Origin: Parabacteroides sp. PF5-6
GTDB taxonomy: Bacteria > Bacteroidota > Bacteroidia > Bacteroidales > Tannerellaceae
Length of the DNA stretch: 64,000 nucleotides
NCBI RefSeq assembly: GCF_029504695.1
Contig: NZ_JAQFIN010000008.1
Span: 112,884 to 176,883, forward strand
Direction: 5' to 3'
Positions 1 through 7,825 of this stretch are shown piece after piece; position 1 is the stretch's first letter; each line of letters opens with the position of its first letter. A program made the translations under genes and the position numbers. A model generated the notes under the pieces. It made no database searches, was not told the DNA's origin, and saw nothing but the letters and a program-made list of their open reading frames with translations.

Positions 1-1164
1 TAGGTCTGTCAGGGCATTAATCCAGGAGGAGCCGTCGCCGTTGCCACCCGTCACGGAAGCGTTGACGTAGACGATACCGTTTTTATCGGCCTTGACAGGA
101 TAGGGGAAAGCGCCCATATCGGTAGGGGTGCCGTCAGCCAGGGGTTTGCCGGTGCCGATGGCCGGGCTACTGGGGAGCAGGCGGAGGTCGCCGTTGGTGG
201 GGTCGACAAAGCGGGGGTTGGTGTTGATCGAGACTCCATCAAAACCATCTCCTCCGATCACGCCGCCGACCAGGTTATGGGAGCCGGAGGCGGGAGTGTC
301 AACGTAGAGATCCTGAATACCGCCAGCCGTGATGTTATTCCCCCAGAGGATATTATTGGTCAGGGTGGTGGCGAAGGCATGGACTCCGCCGCCGCTATAG
401 GCGGCTGTATTGCCGTAGATCGTATTGCCCGTCAGGGTGGCGCCTTCGGCAACGACTCCGCCGCCGGAGGTGGCTGTATTACCGTAGATCGTATTGTTGG
501 TCAGGGTAGCGCCGTCGGCAACGACTCCGCCACCGCCGTAGGTGGCTTTATTGCCGTAGATCGTATTGCCCGTCAGGGTGGCGCCGCCGTAGGCATAGAC
601 TCCGCCGCCGTTGGTGGCTGTATTGCCATAGATCGTATTATTCCGTAGCGTGCCGCCGTTGGCACAGACTCCGCCGCCGTCGATGCCGTCGTCTTCGCTA
701 TTTGCCCCCGTGATATGAAAGCCATCGAGCGTGCCGCTGCTAAGGTATACCACGCTGTAGCAGTCGTCGTTATTGCCGGGACTGATATCCCCCGAGAGGG
801 TGGTTTGGTTCTTTACCCAGTCGCGGGCGGAAAGCGAGGTTTCCGTTCCGGCAAAGCCGCCGTAGACGGAGACGTTGGCTAGGATCGTAAATTTGGCGTT
901 GCGGTCGGTGCCATCTGTCGGTGTATACTCCCCCTGAGCCACCCAGATCTCGACAGGGTTCGCAGCGGTTGCCGACCGGGCAGCGTCGCTTACCAGCGCC
1001 TCTCTTAATTCTTTATAGGCATTGTCCCAGGAGGAGCCATTGCCGGGAGTGGCAACTTCTTGCTTCACATAAATTCGTGTCTGTCCCTTGGCGGGCAGGG
1101 TGGTGGCGGCCAGGGCTGTCAGGGTGAACAGCAGGGTCAGGGCCAGGTGTAGTTCTCGTCTCAT
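1..1164 (-). CDS. Secreted parallel beta-helix repeat protein, 5' part only
   Basis: The frame is open from an ATG at 1164 to the window edge (388 codons, no stop), so the C-terminus is missing. The N-terminus starts MRRELHLALTLLFTLTA and looks like a signal peptide ending near ALAATTLPAKGQ. The middle (roughly residues 165-270) carries repeated units of the type LTNNTIYGNTATxGGGV, five or so copies. This pattern is known from polymorphic outer membrane protein and right-handed beta-helix families. A motif near residue 43 (GNGSSWDNAYKELREAL) returns near the window edge as GDGSSWINALTDL, so a second module of the same kind probably begins there. The likely role is an exported surface or adhesin-like protein; the substrate is unknown. 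The protein may carry a type IX sorting domain beyond the window, which cannot be seen. Confidence 0.8.
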   Translation of the reverse strand, partial: MRRELHLALTLLFTLTALAATTLPAKGQTRIYVKQEVATPGNGSSWDNAYKELREALVSDAARSATAANPVEIWVAQGEYTPTDGTDRNAKFTILANVSVYGGFAGTETSLSARDWVKNQTTLSGDISPGNNDDCYSVVYLSSGTLDGFHITGANSEDDGIDGGGVCANGGTLRNNTIYGNTATNGGGVYAYGGATLTGNTIYGNKATYGGGGVVADGATLTNNTIYGNTATSGGGVVAEGATLTGNTIYGNTAAYSGGGVHAFATTLTNNILWGNNITAGGIQDLYVDTPASGSHNLVGGVIGGDGFDGVSINTNPRFVDPTNGDLRLLPSSPAIGTGKPLADGTPTDMGAFPYPVKADKNGIVYVNASVTGGNGDGSSWINALTDL

Positions 1165-1465
1165 ACGTGTTGTTATTAAAGGGTTTAACTGCTTTTACAA
1201 AGATAGGAAGTTAATTGTTAATTATGAATTATTAATTGTTAATTCGGAAGGGGGTGGGGAGATTTTTTGGGGAGTGGGATTCTAATGGTTAATTGTTAAT
1301 GAAACAACGTTCGCTTAGCGAAGCGTAAAGCAATAATGATTAATTGAGAAGAAAATCGGGAGATTTTCTTCGGTAGTGGGTAGTGGGTAGTGGGTAGTGG
1401 GTAGGCGCGAAGCGGGAGATGGAAGGGAATGGAAAGGTACAGGGTAATAGCAAGTGGACTATCTC

Positions 1466-1698
1466 GGCTGGGGTTGACTCAAAAGTATCAGATATACGAA
1501 CTAAGTGTCCCCGCCTGGTCAGGCGGGGGGGACCGCTGCTTGCAGCGGTGGGGTGGTTGTCTTTTCTGTCAAGAATCTGTACTTCAGTACGGTATGTATG
1601 TAAACAACCACTCCACCATCGCAAGCGATGGTCCCCCTCGCCTGACCAGGCGAGGACACAGAGATAGTATATCTGATACTTTTGGGTCAGCCCCAGCC
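1466..1698. repeat. Paired-hairpin inverted repeat element, copy 1
   Basis: Two arms of about 95 bases face each other: the left begins GGCTGGGGTTGACTC at 1466 and the right ends with its near complement at 1698. Each arm holds two small hairpins of its own, one around GCCTGGTCAGGC and one around a CTTGC centre. The small hairpins differ between arms but stay self-complementary (CCGCTGC/GCAGCGG on the left, CATCGC/GCGATG on the right). Related elements lie at 5075-5277 and 6379-6584. Confidence 0.75.
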
Positions 1699-1751
1699 AG
1701 GATACTGATATCGCAAATCAAATGGAAGGAAATGGGAAGTTTCACAAGATC

Positions 1752-1884
1752 GGAAAAGGCCGGCGGAGTTTCGGAAAAGGCTGCCGGAGTTTCGGAAAAG
1801 GCCGGCGGGGTTTGGGAAAAGGCTGCCGGAGTTTGGGAAAAGGCTGCCGGGGTTTTCGGAAAGGCTGCCGGAGTTTTCGGGAAG
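1752..1884 (+). repeat. 21-bp tandem array (GGAAAAGGCYGSCGGAGTTT family), locus 1
   Basis: Six consecutive units of 21 bases (one of 22) share the consensus GGAAAAGGCCGGCGGAGTTT, with GGCCGGC and GGCTGCC variants. Related units occur between genes at 29963-30050, 36221-36304, 48861-48985 and 61121-61207. Confidence 0.85.
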
Positions 1885-2193
1885 TCTGCCAACCATGCCA
1901 AGCGAAAAATAAACTTTCTAAAGAATTGAGGGGAAAGGGGAAAAAGGGGATTTCTTATAGGGTATTTTCCTCTTTCCTCCCTTTTTTTAAGGAAGTAAGG
2001 AAAAGGGGTGGCTAGGTTGGCAGAGTTTTAAAAAAAAGGGATTAAGGGGGGAAAGGGGATTAAGGGGATTAAGGGGATTAAGGAGGGAAAGGCGTTTAAG
2101 GCGTTTAAGGAGGGAGGGGGACGACAAATAATCAAATAATCAAATAATCAATCAAAAATCAAATAATCAAATAATCAATCAAAAATCAATCAA

Positions 2194-4362
2194 TCAGTCG
2201 AATTGGAAGTAGGATTGGGGATCGGGAGCGTCGGGGGGCGGCAGGGTTTCGGTTTTTTGCCGGTCGATCTCTTCTTCGTCGATCTTGATGACGCGGAACA
2301 CGCGTTTGTTTCGCAGGCGGACCTGCTCGAAGTCGTGGCGGCGCAGGACGGCCGACAGGTGGTTGACGGCCTGGCGGGTGATCAGGATGGGGGCTTTGCG
2401 GTTGAGCAGTTGCAGGATCTGGGTGGAGGTGAGCAATAATACCTGGCGATCCTGGGCTGTAGGCCTTCGGAAGTAGGTGAAGAAGAGCTCTTCTTCGGGG
2501 CTTTGGATGCGGAAGGGTTCGTTGTTGGTGTGCAACAGATCGACCTCTTCGGGCGCAAACCAGTAGCGGAATCCCTCGCGCCACAGGGCGAGTGCCTGGG
2601 CGAATAGGCCTTCGTAGGGCACCGTTTTGCGGTAGTCGATCGCCCGGGTTTCGAAGCAGAGGAATCGGCGTGAGCCGGTGACATCGGTGAGGATCTGCAG
2701 CATATTGGCTGAGGCGCAGAAGGTACAACAGCGGGCGTAGATCTCGTGTTCGCGGCCGTAATGGCGTCGTTCGCGAATGGCGGGGGTGGTGATCATCTCT
2801 TTGAGCTGGTTGAGCTCGCGTTCGCTCAGGGCGCCCAACTCATCGAGGTTGATCAGAATGCATTCGGCCAGTGCCAGGCGGATATCTTTCGAGCGCGGAT
2901 CGGCGGGTCCGGAATGCACGTAGCTGCGCAATTCGGGCGGGATAAGGTTGATGCACCAGGTGGTCTTGCCCAGCCCTTGCGCGCCGCAGAGCACGAGCAC
3001 GGTATGGTTGACCACCTCGGCCACCAACGCGGAGGCGACCATCGCGACGATCCAGCGGCGGAAGCAGTCGTGCCACAGTTCGGGCTGGGTGGTCTCGACC
3101 GTATCGGCCACCTGGCGGATATAGTCGGTCTGGCCGTCCCACGGGGGCAGGTTGTAGAAGTAGTCTTCGAAAGGATGGTAGGGCTTGACGAAGTTGGAGC
3201 TGAGCAGGATGCGGAAGGTAGCAAACTGGCAGTTGACACCGGCTTTGACCAGTTCGCACCACAGGCTGTTGATCATCGCCTCGTCGGCCGGTGTCCATGC
3301 CTGCTGCTCGTCGTCGCCCACAGGGCGCGTTTCGAGGCGCTGGGTGATCACATTGCGCCGCAACTGGTAGTGTGCCGTCAGATACTCTTCGATCAGCTGC
3401 AGAGGGGCGTAGAGGGGTTTACGGCCTTTCTTTGTGCCTATCTCCTGCCGGGGGGCATTATAAGCACTCTGGATCACCTGGTCGCGCTCCGTTTCGCTCA
3501 GGTCGCTGAAATGCTTGCTGCAATAGGCCAATACATCTTCGATCGCGATATGCTTGTTGCGGCAGTAATGGCCGAAGATATAAAGATAGTTATTGCGGTT
3601 GCCCGGAGCGTAGGCACCCACCCGGTCGGCTTGCTTGCGTGAGCGGTAGAGCCTGTTGCCTATTTCCTTGCGCGTGATCGCCGAATCTTCCCCCGAATCT
3701 TCCTCTGGGTGTAGGAAGATCTTCCTCACTTGGGGGTTCTCATCCCCTGGTGTTTTCGGGGGGAAATCTTCCTCAATCTGAGGAAGATCTTCCTCCCCCT
3801 GTAGGAACTTTTCCTCCGGCGCGATATACATATCCGGATCCCACGAGACAAAACACAGCCTTCCCGGATCCTTTCCCGAGGGATCGACCACGACACCGAG
3901 CACAGCCTCGTAATACGCGCGACAGGCCTCGAACGTAGCCCGGTGATTATTGACCGTCAGCGCGTGATTGATCAATCCGCGCGGATCGACCACGATCTTC
4001 ACGCCGTGGTTCGACGGACTGGCGAACGCCCACCGCGTATAGGGCACATCCTGGGCGCGCCACTTGACGGGATCGACCTGGTCGGCATCCAGGTGGTCGA
4101 TATCCAAGACCACCAGGCCGGTGTACTCCACCAGGTTCTCCAGCCGCCGGGCACCGGCGTAGCGCGCCGAGACGGTAATCGCCGGCAACGCCTTCTTCAA
4201 CCGCTCGGCAAGCTCCGTATCGCCCGCCTCCAACGCCTGACGCAGCGCCTCCAACTGCTCACGCCAACGCCCTTGCTGAATGCCTTCCATCACTTGAGCC
4301 AGAGAGTAATCTCCCAGGTTCTTGTTAAATCTCTCGAAACAGTTAATCTTTACTACTTCCAT
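2194..4362 (-). CDS. VirE-family primase-helicase-like protein (BT4734-type)
   Basis: The protein is 722 residues long. The N-terminal part (about 1-200) matches the VirE N-terminal/BT4734-like domain seen in Bacteroidetes, with the motif YTGLVVLDIDHLD typical of primase-like folds. A charged linker (about 195-245) follows, then a helical region. The virulence-associated E P-loop domain shows a Walker A at LCGAQGLGKTTW and a downstream INLDELG acidic motif. The C-terminus resembles DUF3874. Such proteins are linked to replication of mobile elements, and in Bacteroides they sit with HU-like and DUF4248 genes, as they do here. The start follows a small membrane-protein gene by 21 bases on the same strand, suggesting co-transcription. 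The stop codon lies inside an AATCA tandem repeat. Confidence 0.85.
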   Translation of the reverse strand: MEVVKINCFERFNKNLGDYSLAQVMEGIQQGRWREQLEALRQALEAGDTELAERLKKALPAITVSARYAGARRLENLVEYTGLVVLDIDHLDADQVDPVKWRAQDVPYTRWAFASPSNHGVKIVVDPRGLINHALTVNNHRATFEACRAYYEAVLGVVVDPSGKDPGRLCFVSWDPDMYIAPEEKFLQGEEDLPQIEEDFPPKTPGDENPQVRKIFLHPEEDSGEDSAITRKEIGNRLYRSRKQADRVGAYAPGNRNNYLYIFGHYCRNKHIAIEDVLAYCSKHFSDLSETERDQVIQSAYNAPRQEIGTKKGRKPLYAPLQLIEEYLTAHYQLRRNVITQRLETRPVGDDEQQAWTPADEAMINSLWCELVKAGVNCQFATFRILLSSNFVKPYHPFEDYFYNLPPWDGQTDYIRQVADTVETTQPELWHDCFRRWIVAMVASALVAEVVNHTVLVLCGAQGLGKTTWCINLIPPELRSYVHSGPADPRSKDIRLALAECILINLDELGALSERELNQLKEMITTPAIRERRHYGREHEIYARCCTFCASANMLQILTDVTGSRRFLCFETRAIDYRKTVPYEGLFAQALALWREGFRYWFAPEEVDLLHTNNEPFRIQSPEEELFFTYFRRPTAQDRQVLLLTSTQILQLLNRKAPILITRQAVNHLSAVLRRHDFEQVRLRNKRVFRVIKIDEEEIDRQKTETLPPPDAPDPQSYFQFD

Positions 4363-4383
4363 CTTGATAAAGTTTTAAATGAA

Positions 4384-4875
4384 TCATTGGTCAGATTCGT
4401 GTATTGCTTTTTCTGTTTTTTTTATCTCTAAACGATCGATCAACACATTAATCACACGCAGCAAATCCTCGTCGATCACAACCAGGGAGCAGAATTTGGT
4501 GCGTAACGACTCCGAGTGGCACTTCAGGCCGAAAGTTTTCACCATACTGTTGCAAATCCCGCGTCGAGAGCCCACAATCACCCCGGCCACCAACAAAGTC
4601 AACATCACCACACAGAACACCCGCAGGTAGACGATGCGTGGCGCACGGTAACGCGCGTCGTCGACATAATCCATCTTCTCCAAGCCCAAACGCTCGGCGT
4701 ATTTGCGATAAAATCCGTTGATAAACAAGCGTTCCCGCCGGGTCGTCCGGGGCATGTCTTTCAGTTCCTTATGCCAGGCAAGCAGCTGGCTGTCAGTAGG
4801 GTTACAATACTCCGGGCTCTTGTCGAACTGACTAAACGAGCCATACTTTTTCATAATTGTTTTAATTTCTTCCAT
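4384..4875 (-). CDS. Small protein with one membrane segment, unknown function
   Basis: The chosen start (MEEIKTIMKKYGSF) gives 163 residues. A longer frame reaches 5013, but its first 46 codons look like spacer translation. The N-terminal 80 residues are soluble and charged (HKELKDMPRTTRRERLFINGFY). A hydrophobic stretch follows at about residues 85-105 (VFCVVMLTLLVAGVIVG). The C-terminal tail has three cysteines and a VIDEDLLRVINVLIDRL amphipathic segment. I do not recognise the family. It lies directly upstream of the VirE-like primase gene on the same strand, so it may belong to the same module. No function is assigned. Confidence 0.55.
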   Translation of the reverse strand: MEEIKTIMKKYGSFSQFDKSPEYCNPTDSQLLAWHKELKDMPRTTRRERLFINGFYRKYAERLGLEKMDYVDDARYRAPRIVYLRVFCVVMLTLLVAGVIVGSRRGICNSMVKTFGLKCHSESLRTKFCSLVVIDEDLLRVINVLIDRLEIKKTEKAIHESDQ

Positions 4876-5582
4876 ATTTAATAGATTTATGATATGTAAA
4901 CGCGGGGATCCTTTCCCCGCCTGTTCTCTTTGCCTGAAGGTATTCAGATAGAAAAGGTTACCCCACAAAGATGAGAAAAAAGACAAAAACCTCCAATACA
5001 CGAATTTAACCACTCCGCGCTGCGCGCGCTTTCCAATCTTTTGAGAGGTGAGGATTTGCGACTGTTGCTATCTTGGCTCCTTGCCTGGCCCTCCCACCAC
5101 CCCGTCACGCCTTTGGCGCGCCACCCCTCCTCAGGCAGGAGGGGAGTTGGGGACCGCTGCTTGCAGCGGTGGAGTGGTTGTTCCTATTAGTAATTTATTG
5201 GTATATAGCCACCTTACAAAGACAACCTCTCCACCACCGCAAGCGGTGGTCCCCCTCTCCTGTCCAGGAGAGGAGCTTAGATACTACTGGTTAATATGCA
5301 AAACCTGACTCATAGCAGATCATTTAATCAGCAAAATCAGAGTTCAGAAATCTTCACATTTTCTTCCATTCACCGCTCCGCGCCTACTAACTACCAACTA
5401 CCCACTACCCACTACCGAAGAAAATCTCCCGATTTTCTTCTATCCCCCCTTGAACTTCAACCCGTGCGCACATCCTTATGGAAAAACAAGCCAAATGGCT
5501 TGGTTATTAGACTTTTATCCCCTATCTTTACCCCAGCGTCCCGGAGAGTCCGGACGCTGTTTCAAATCAAAATCTTAACCTT
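4876..5582. repeat. Spacer with paired-hairpin element and composite-repeat fragments
   Basis: No gene was found here. The spacer contains a paired-hairpin element (5075-5277), a block beginning CCTGACTCATAG near 5306 that recurs near 7063, and a composite-repeat tail at about 5375-5440. That tail has CGCTCCGCGCCTAC, a CTACC tandem and the GAAAATCTCCCGATTTTC palindrome. Its last 60 bases lead into the Rpn remnant. Confidence 0.7.
5075..5277. repeat. Paired-hairpin inverted repeat element, copy 2
   Basis: The element opens with GGCTCC at 5075 and closes near GGAGC at 5277. Left and right arms contain GGGGACCGCTGCTTGCAGC and CACCGCAAGCGGTGGTCCCC, each a small hairpin with a CTTGC or GCAAG centre. 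Outer hairpins are CTCCTCAGGCAGGAG and CTCTCCTGTCCAGGAGAG. The left arm also carries extra sequence around 5095-5128. Flanking bases (GATTTGCGA near 5053) resemble those of copy 3. Confidence 0.7.
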
Positions 5583-6052
5583 ATGGGCAAGTTTTTAAAC
5601 CCATTTACCGACGAAGGCTTTAACAACGATGGATATACACACTCAAGCATATGGAAACATTAGATAGAATGCCTTTTGAAGCCCAGCAAGCCGTTTTCCT
5701 CAAGCTCTTCGAGGTGGCCGACCTGGAACGGATGACCCACGAAGAGCGCCTGGTCTACGACGAGTCGCTCAAGAACTTCCGCGACTACAACAACATCATC
5801 GCCTCCGCCGAACGGATCAGCCGCGAGGAAGGACGTGAAGAAGGCATAGCCGTAGGCATTAAGAAAGGCATACAGAAAGGGCTGTTGAAAGGCATAAAGA
5901 AAGGCCGTGAAGAAGGCATACAGAAAGGCATACAGAAAGGCCTAATAGAAGGCACACGCCAGATGGCTATCAAGCTAAAAGGCGAAGGCTTTCCCCTCGA
6001 CCTTATCCACCGCCTGACCGGCCTGTCGCCCGAAGAGATCGACCGCCTTTGA
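5583..6052 (+). pseudogene. Rpn-type PD-(D/E)XK nuclease/transposase remnant, internally deleted
   Basis: At 5583 an ATG opens MGKFLNPFTDEGF, the usual start of Rpn family recombination-promoting nucleases. After 13 codons the match ends. About 40 bases later the family's C-terminal part resumes in another frame (IYTLKHMETLDRMPFEAQ), continuing to the stop at 6052. The catalytic middle, normally some 200 codons, is missing. The surviving part can be translated from METLDRM at 5651 (133 residues). It ends in a run of GIKKGIQKG/REEG repeats and a C-terminal LSPEEIDRL motif, both typical of this family. With the nuclease core gone, activity is not expected. The neighbouring palindromic repeats are compatible with a history of recombination here. 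Confidence 0.8.
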
Positions 6053-6174
6053 ACGCCTATTCCGACAGCACTTTAGCCTTCGCCAAAAGAGAGCCTTCGG
6101 CCAGGCGCGTGGCGCGCTTCCGGAGCTTTTGAGATTGAAAGATTCCTCCCCTAAGCGAGGCTTGCCGAGCCATT

Positions 6175-6289
6175 CCCCTCTTGAGAGGGGTTAGGGGTGT
6201 GTGACGAGCCTTCTGAATACCAGACAGGTATTCTGGTTTATTTGTGCTCGCTCCGCTCGTCACACACCCCTAACCCCTCTCAAGAGGGG
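6175..6289. repeat. Perfect 34-bp inverted repeat with nested hairpin
   Basis: The left arm is 6175-6208 and the right arm 6256-6289; the 34 bases pair without mismatch. Each arm carries its own small palindrome (CCCCTCTTGAGAGGGG). The 47-base centre has a GAATACC/GGTATTC stem. It sits 120 bases downstream of the Rpn remnant. Confidence 0.9.
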
Positions 6290-6378
6290 AAGCGTTCAGG
6301 CTTCGCCTTCACGCGGCGCAAAGCGGGAAAAGACCTTCACATCTTCTTCCATTTGAAGATTTGCGATATCAGTATCCT

Positions 6379-6584
6379 GGCTCCTCTTCTTGGATAAGAA
6401 GAGGGGGACCACGGCTTGCCGTGGTGGAGCAGTTTGATCTTTTGAATCAGTTTGATCTCCTGGAGCAGTTTGATCTTTTAACAAATGATAAACACCTATC
6501 TCATACAAAATTAGGATAAGGATCAAACTGCTCCACCACCGGCTTAGCCGGCGGTCCCCCTCTTCTTATCCAAGAAGAGGAGCC
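6379..6584. repeat. Paired-hairpin inverted repeat element, copy 3
   Basis: Arms beginning GGCTCCTCTTCTTGG at 6379 and ending with the complement at 6584 pair over about 60 bases. The only notable difference is the hairpin head, ACGGCTTGCCGT on the left against CCGGCTTAGCCGG on the right. The left flank (GCGATATCAGTATCCT) and right flank (AAGATAGTCCACTTGC) match the flanks of copy 1 in opposite orientation. The two are therefore the same element inserted in inverse directions. Confidence 0.8.
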
Positions 6585-6786
6585 AAGATAGTCCACTTGC
6601 TATTATCCTTTACCTTCCCATTCCCTTCCATCTCCCGCTCCGCGCCTCCTACCTTCTCAAACAACGTTCGCTTAGCGAAGCGTAAAGCAATTAATCATTA
6701 ACCATTAACCATTAACCATTAATCATTAGAATCCCACTACCAACTACCGAAGAAAATCTCCAGATTTTCTTCCATTTGATTTTGTG

Positions 6787-7066
6787 GAGTGCTGAAAGCA
6801 CGGCAGAGTTCAGCCCAGGGTGACCGTAGGGAACCCTGGGTTCGATCGAACACAAACAACGGAGTGCTGAAAGCACGAAAGATTTGCTTTCGCGCTTTCA
6901 GCGCTCCGTTTTTATATGTATCCTTAACCCGGGGTGGCGAACCTCTTCAAGGTTCTGACCCCGGGCTGTTTGCTAACGCGCTTTCAGCGCTCATTGTCCT
7001 TTCCGAACGATCATACACAAATCCTGACTCATTGTCCTTTCCGAACGATCATACACAAATCCTGAC
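6787..7066. repeat. REP-like palindromes and a 38-bp direct duplication
   Basis: GTGCTGAAAGCAC occurs near 6789 and near 6863, and GCGCTTTCAGCGC near 6892 and near 6978. Between them lie CCCAGGGT/ACCCTGGG and CCCGGGGT/ACCCCGGG stems. Bases 6991-7028 are repeated exactly at 7029-7066. No RAYT-type transposase gene is visible nearby. Confidence 0.7.
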
Positions 7067-7393
7067 TCATAGTTCATCATTTAATCAGCAAAATCAAAGT
7101 TCAGACAACCCTCCCATCTCCTTCCATCTCCCGCTTCGCGCCTACCAACTACCAACTACCAACTACCGAAGAAAATCTCCCGATTTTCTTCCCCCCCTCC
7201 ATTAATAATTAACAATTAATAATTAATAATTAACCCTCTCCCTCCTCTTTTCCCCTGGGATCTCCTCGGTGGGTGTCGGATCTCCTCAGGGGGGATGGGG
7301 CAGGGTGTAACTTTGTGGTAGGAAAAGACGATAAGTGGTCCGGAAGACTTGGCGGACTTTTCCTAAAGTATTAACAATTAAAAAATTAAGACA

Positions 7394-7825
7394 ATGGCAA
7401 TTAAGTACAAATTGGTCTTGCGCAGGGATCCGAGCAAATCGAGTCCTGCCGATTCGAAACTTTATTATGCACAGAGCCAGGCGAATGGCATGTGTACGTT
7501 TGATGAACTCTGTGATACGGTGGCCGACCGTTCAACGGCTACGACAGGGGATGTGAAACTGGTGTTGGACGGGTTGATGCGTGTGTTGCGTACCCGGCTG
7601 CTGGCGGGTGATGTGGTGCAGGTAGGTGAACTGGGTAATTTCCGGGCGACATTGGGCAGTTCGGGTGTGGTCAACAAGGACAACTTCAACACCGAGATGA
7701 TCAAGACGCGTCGTGTGCGTTTTCATCCGGGCGTGCTCTTGAAGGATATGACGCGCTTGTTCAAGGTCGAGCGTATCGATAAGCCCGAGGAAGAAGAAGG
7801 GGGTGGTCACGAAGGTGGGGTCTAA
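7394..7825 (+). CDS. HU-family (HU-like) DNA-binding protein
   Basis: The protein has 143 residues and begins MAIKYKLVLRRDPSK. The HU/IHF fold is visible in order: an N-terminal strand, a helical region (FDELCDTVADRSTATTGDVKLVLDGLMRVL), then the conserved turn DVVQVGELGNFRATL and the strand region with FHPGVLLK. The length and extended N-terminus fit the Bacteroidetes histone-like HU variants rather than housekeeping HU of about 90 residues. The C-terminus is acidic and glycine-rich (EEEEGGGHEGG). Its stop codon abuts that of the convergent DUF4248 gene. Together with the VirE-like and glucosaminidase genes it forms an arrangement often seen in Bacteroides beside surface polysaccharide loci or mobile DNA. 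A TAACTTTG at 7308-7315 could be its -7 box. Confidence 0.8.
   Translation: MAIKYKLVLRRDPSKSSPADSKLYYAQSQANGMCTFDELCDTVADRSTATTGDVKLVLDGLMRVLRTRLLAGDVVQVGELGNFRATLGSSGVVNKDNFNTEMIKTRRVRFHPGVLLKDMTRLFKVERIDKPEEEEGGGHEGGV

Larger units (their letters stand above)
1165..2193. repeat. Repeat-filled spacer between the beta-helix gene and the VirE primase
   Basis: No convincing gene was found in this kilobase. It holds AT-rich TTAATTGT tracts (about 1210-1345), a GAAAATC-GGGAGATTTTC palindrome near 1352-1372, a GTAGTGG tandem (about 1373-1403), a paired-hairpin element at 1466-1698, a 21-bp tandem array at 1752-1884, an AAGGGGATT tandem (about 2035-2110) and AATCAAAT tandems (about 2128-2193). The last tandem runs into the stop codon of the primase gene. 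Short open frames over the 21-bp array exist on both strands because 21 is a multiple of three; they have no other sign of being genes. Confidence 0.75.
6053..7393. repeat. Repeat-dense spacer upstream of the HU-like gene
   Basis: This 1.3-kb stretch holds no gene that I can support. In order it contains a perfect 34-bp inverted repeat (6175-6289), paired-hairpin copy 3 (6379-6584), a composite-repeat tail with CAACGTTCGCTTAGCGAAGCG (about 6658-6690), an ATTAACC tandem (about 6695-6728), and REP-like palindromes built on GTGCTGAAAGCAC and GCGCTTTCAGCGC (6787-6990). These are followed by a 38-bp direct duplication (6991-7066), a second composite tail (about 7110-7195) and an AATTAATA tract (about 7200-7235). 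Confidence 0.75.

Noticed and set aside
277..648. Plus-strand frame of 123 codons with GGCIAVDRI repeats
   Set aside because: It is the shadow of the beta-helix repeats read on the minus strand, where a signal peptide and family motif are seen.
1429..1929. Open frame of 166 codons over the 21-bp array (EKAAGVF repeats)
   Set aside because: The frame crosses unrelated palindromic repeats, has matching open frames on the other strand because 21 is a multiple of three, and resembles no protein family.
2746..3642. Plus-strand frame of 298 codons
   Set aside because: It lies antisense within the primase gene, which has clear domains; the antisense protein has none.
5583..6052. Intact transposase or nuclease gene
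   Set aside because: The catalytic core is missing and the two parts are in different frames, so it was called a pseudogene.
6800..6850. tRNA-like GGGTTCGATC motif
   Set aside because: The bases belong to a CCCAGGGT/ACCCTGGG palindrome and no cloverleaf can be drawn around them.
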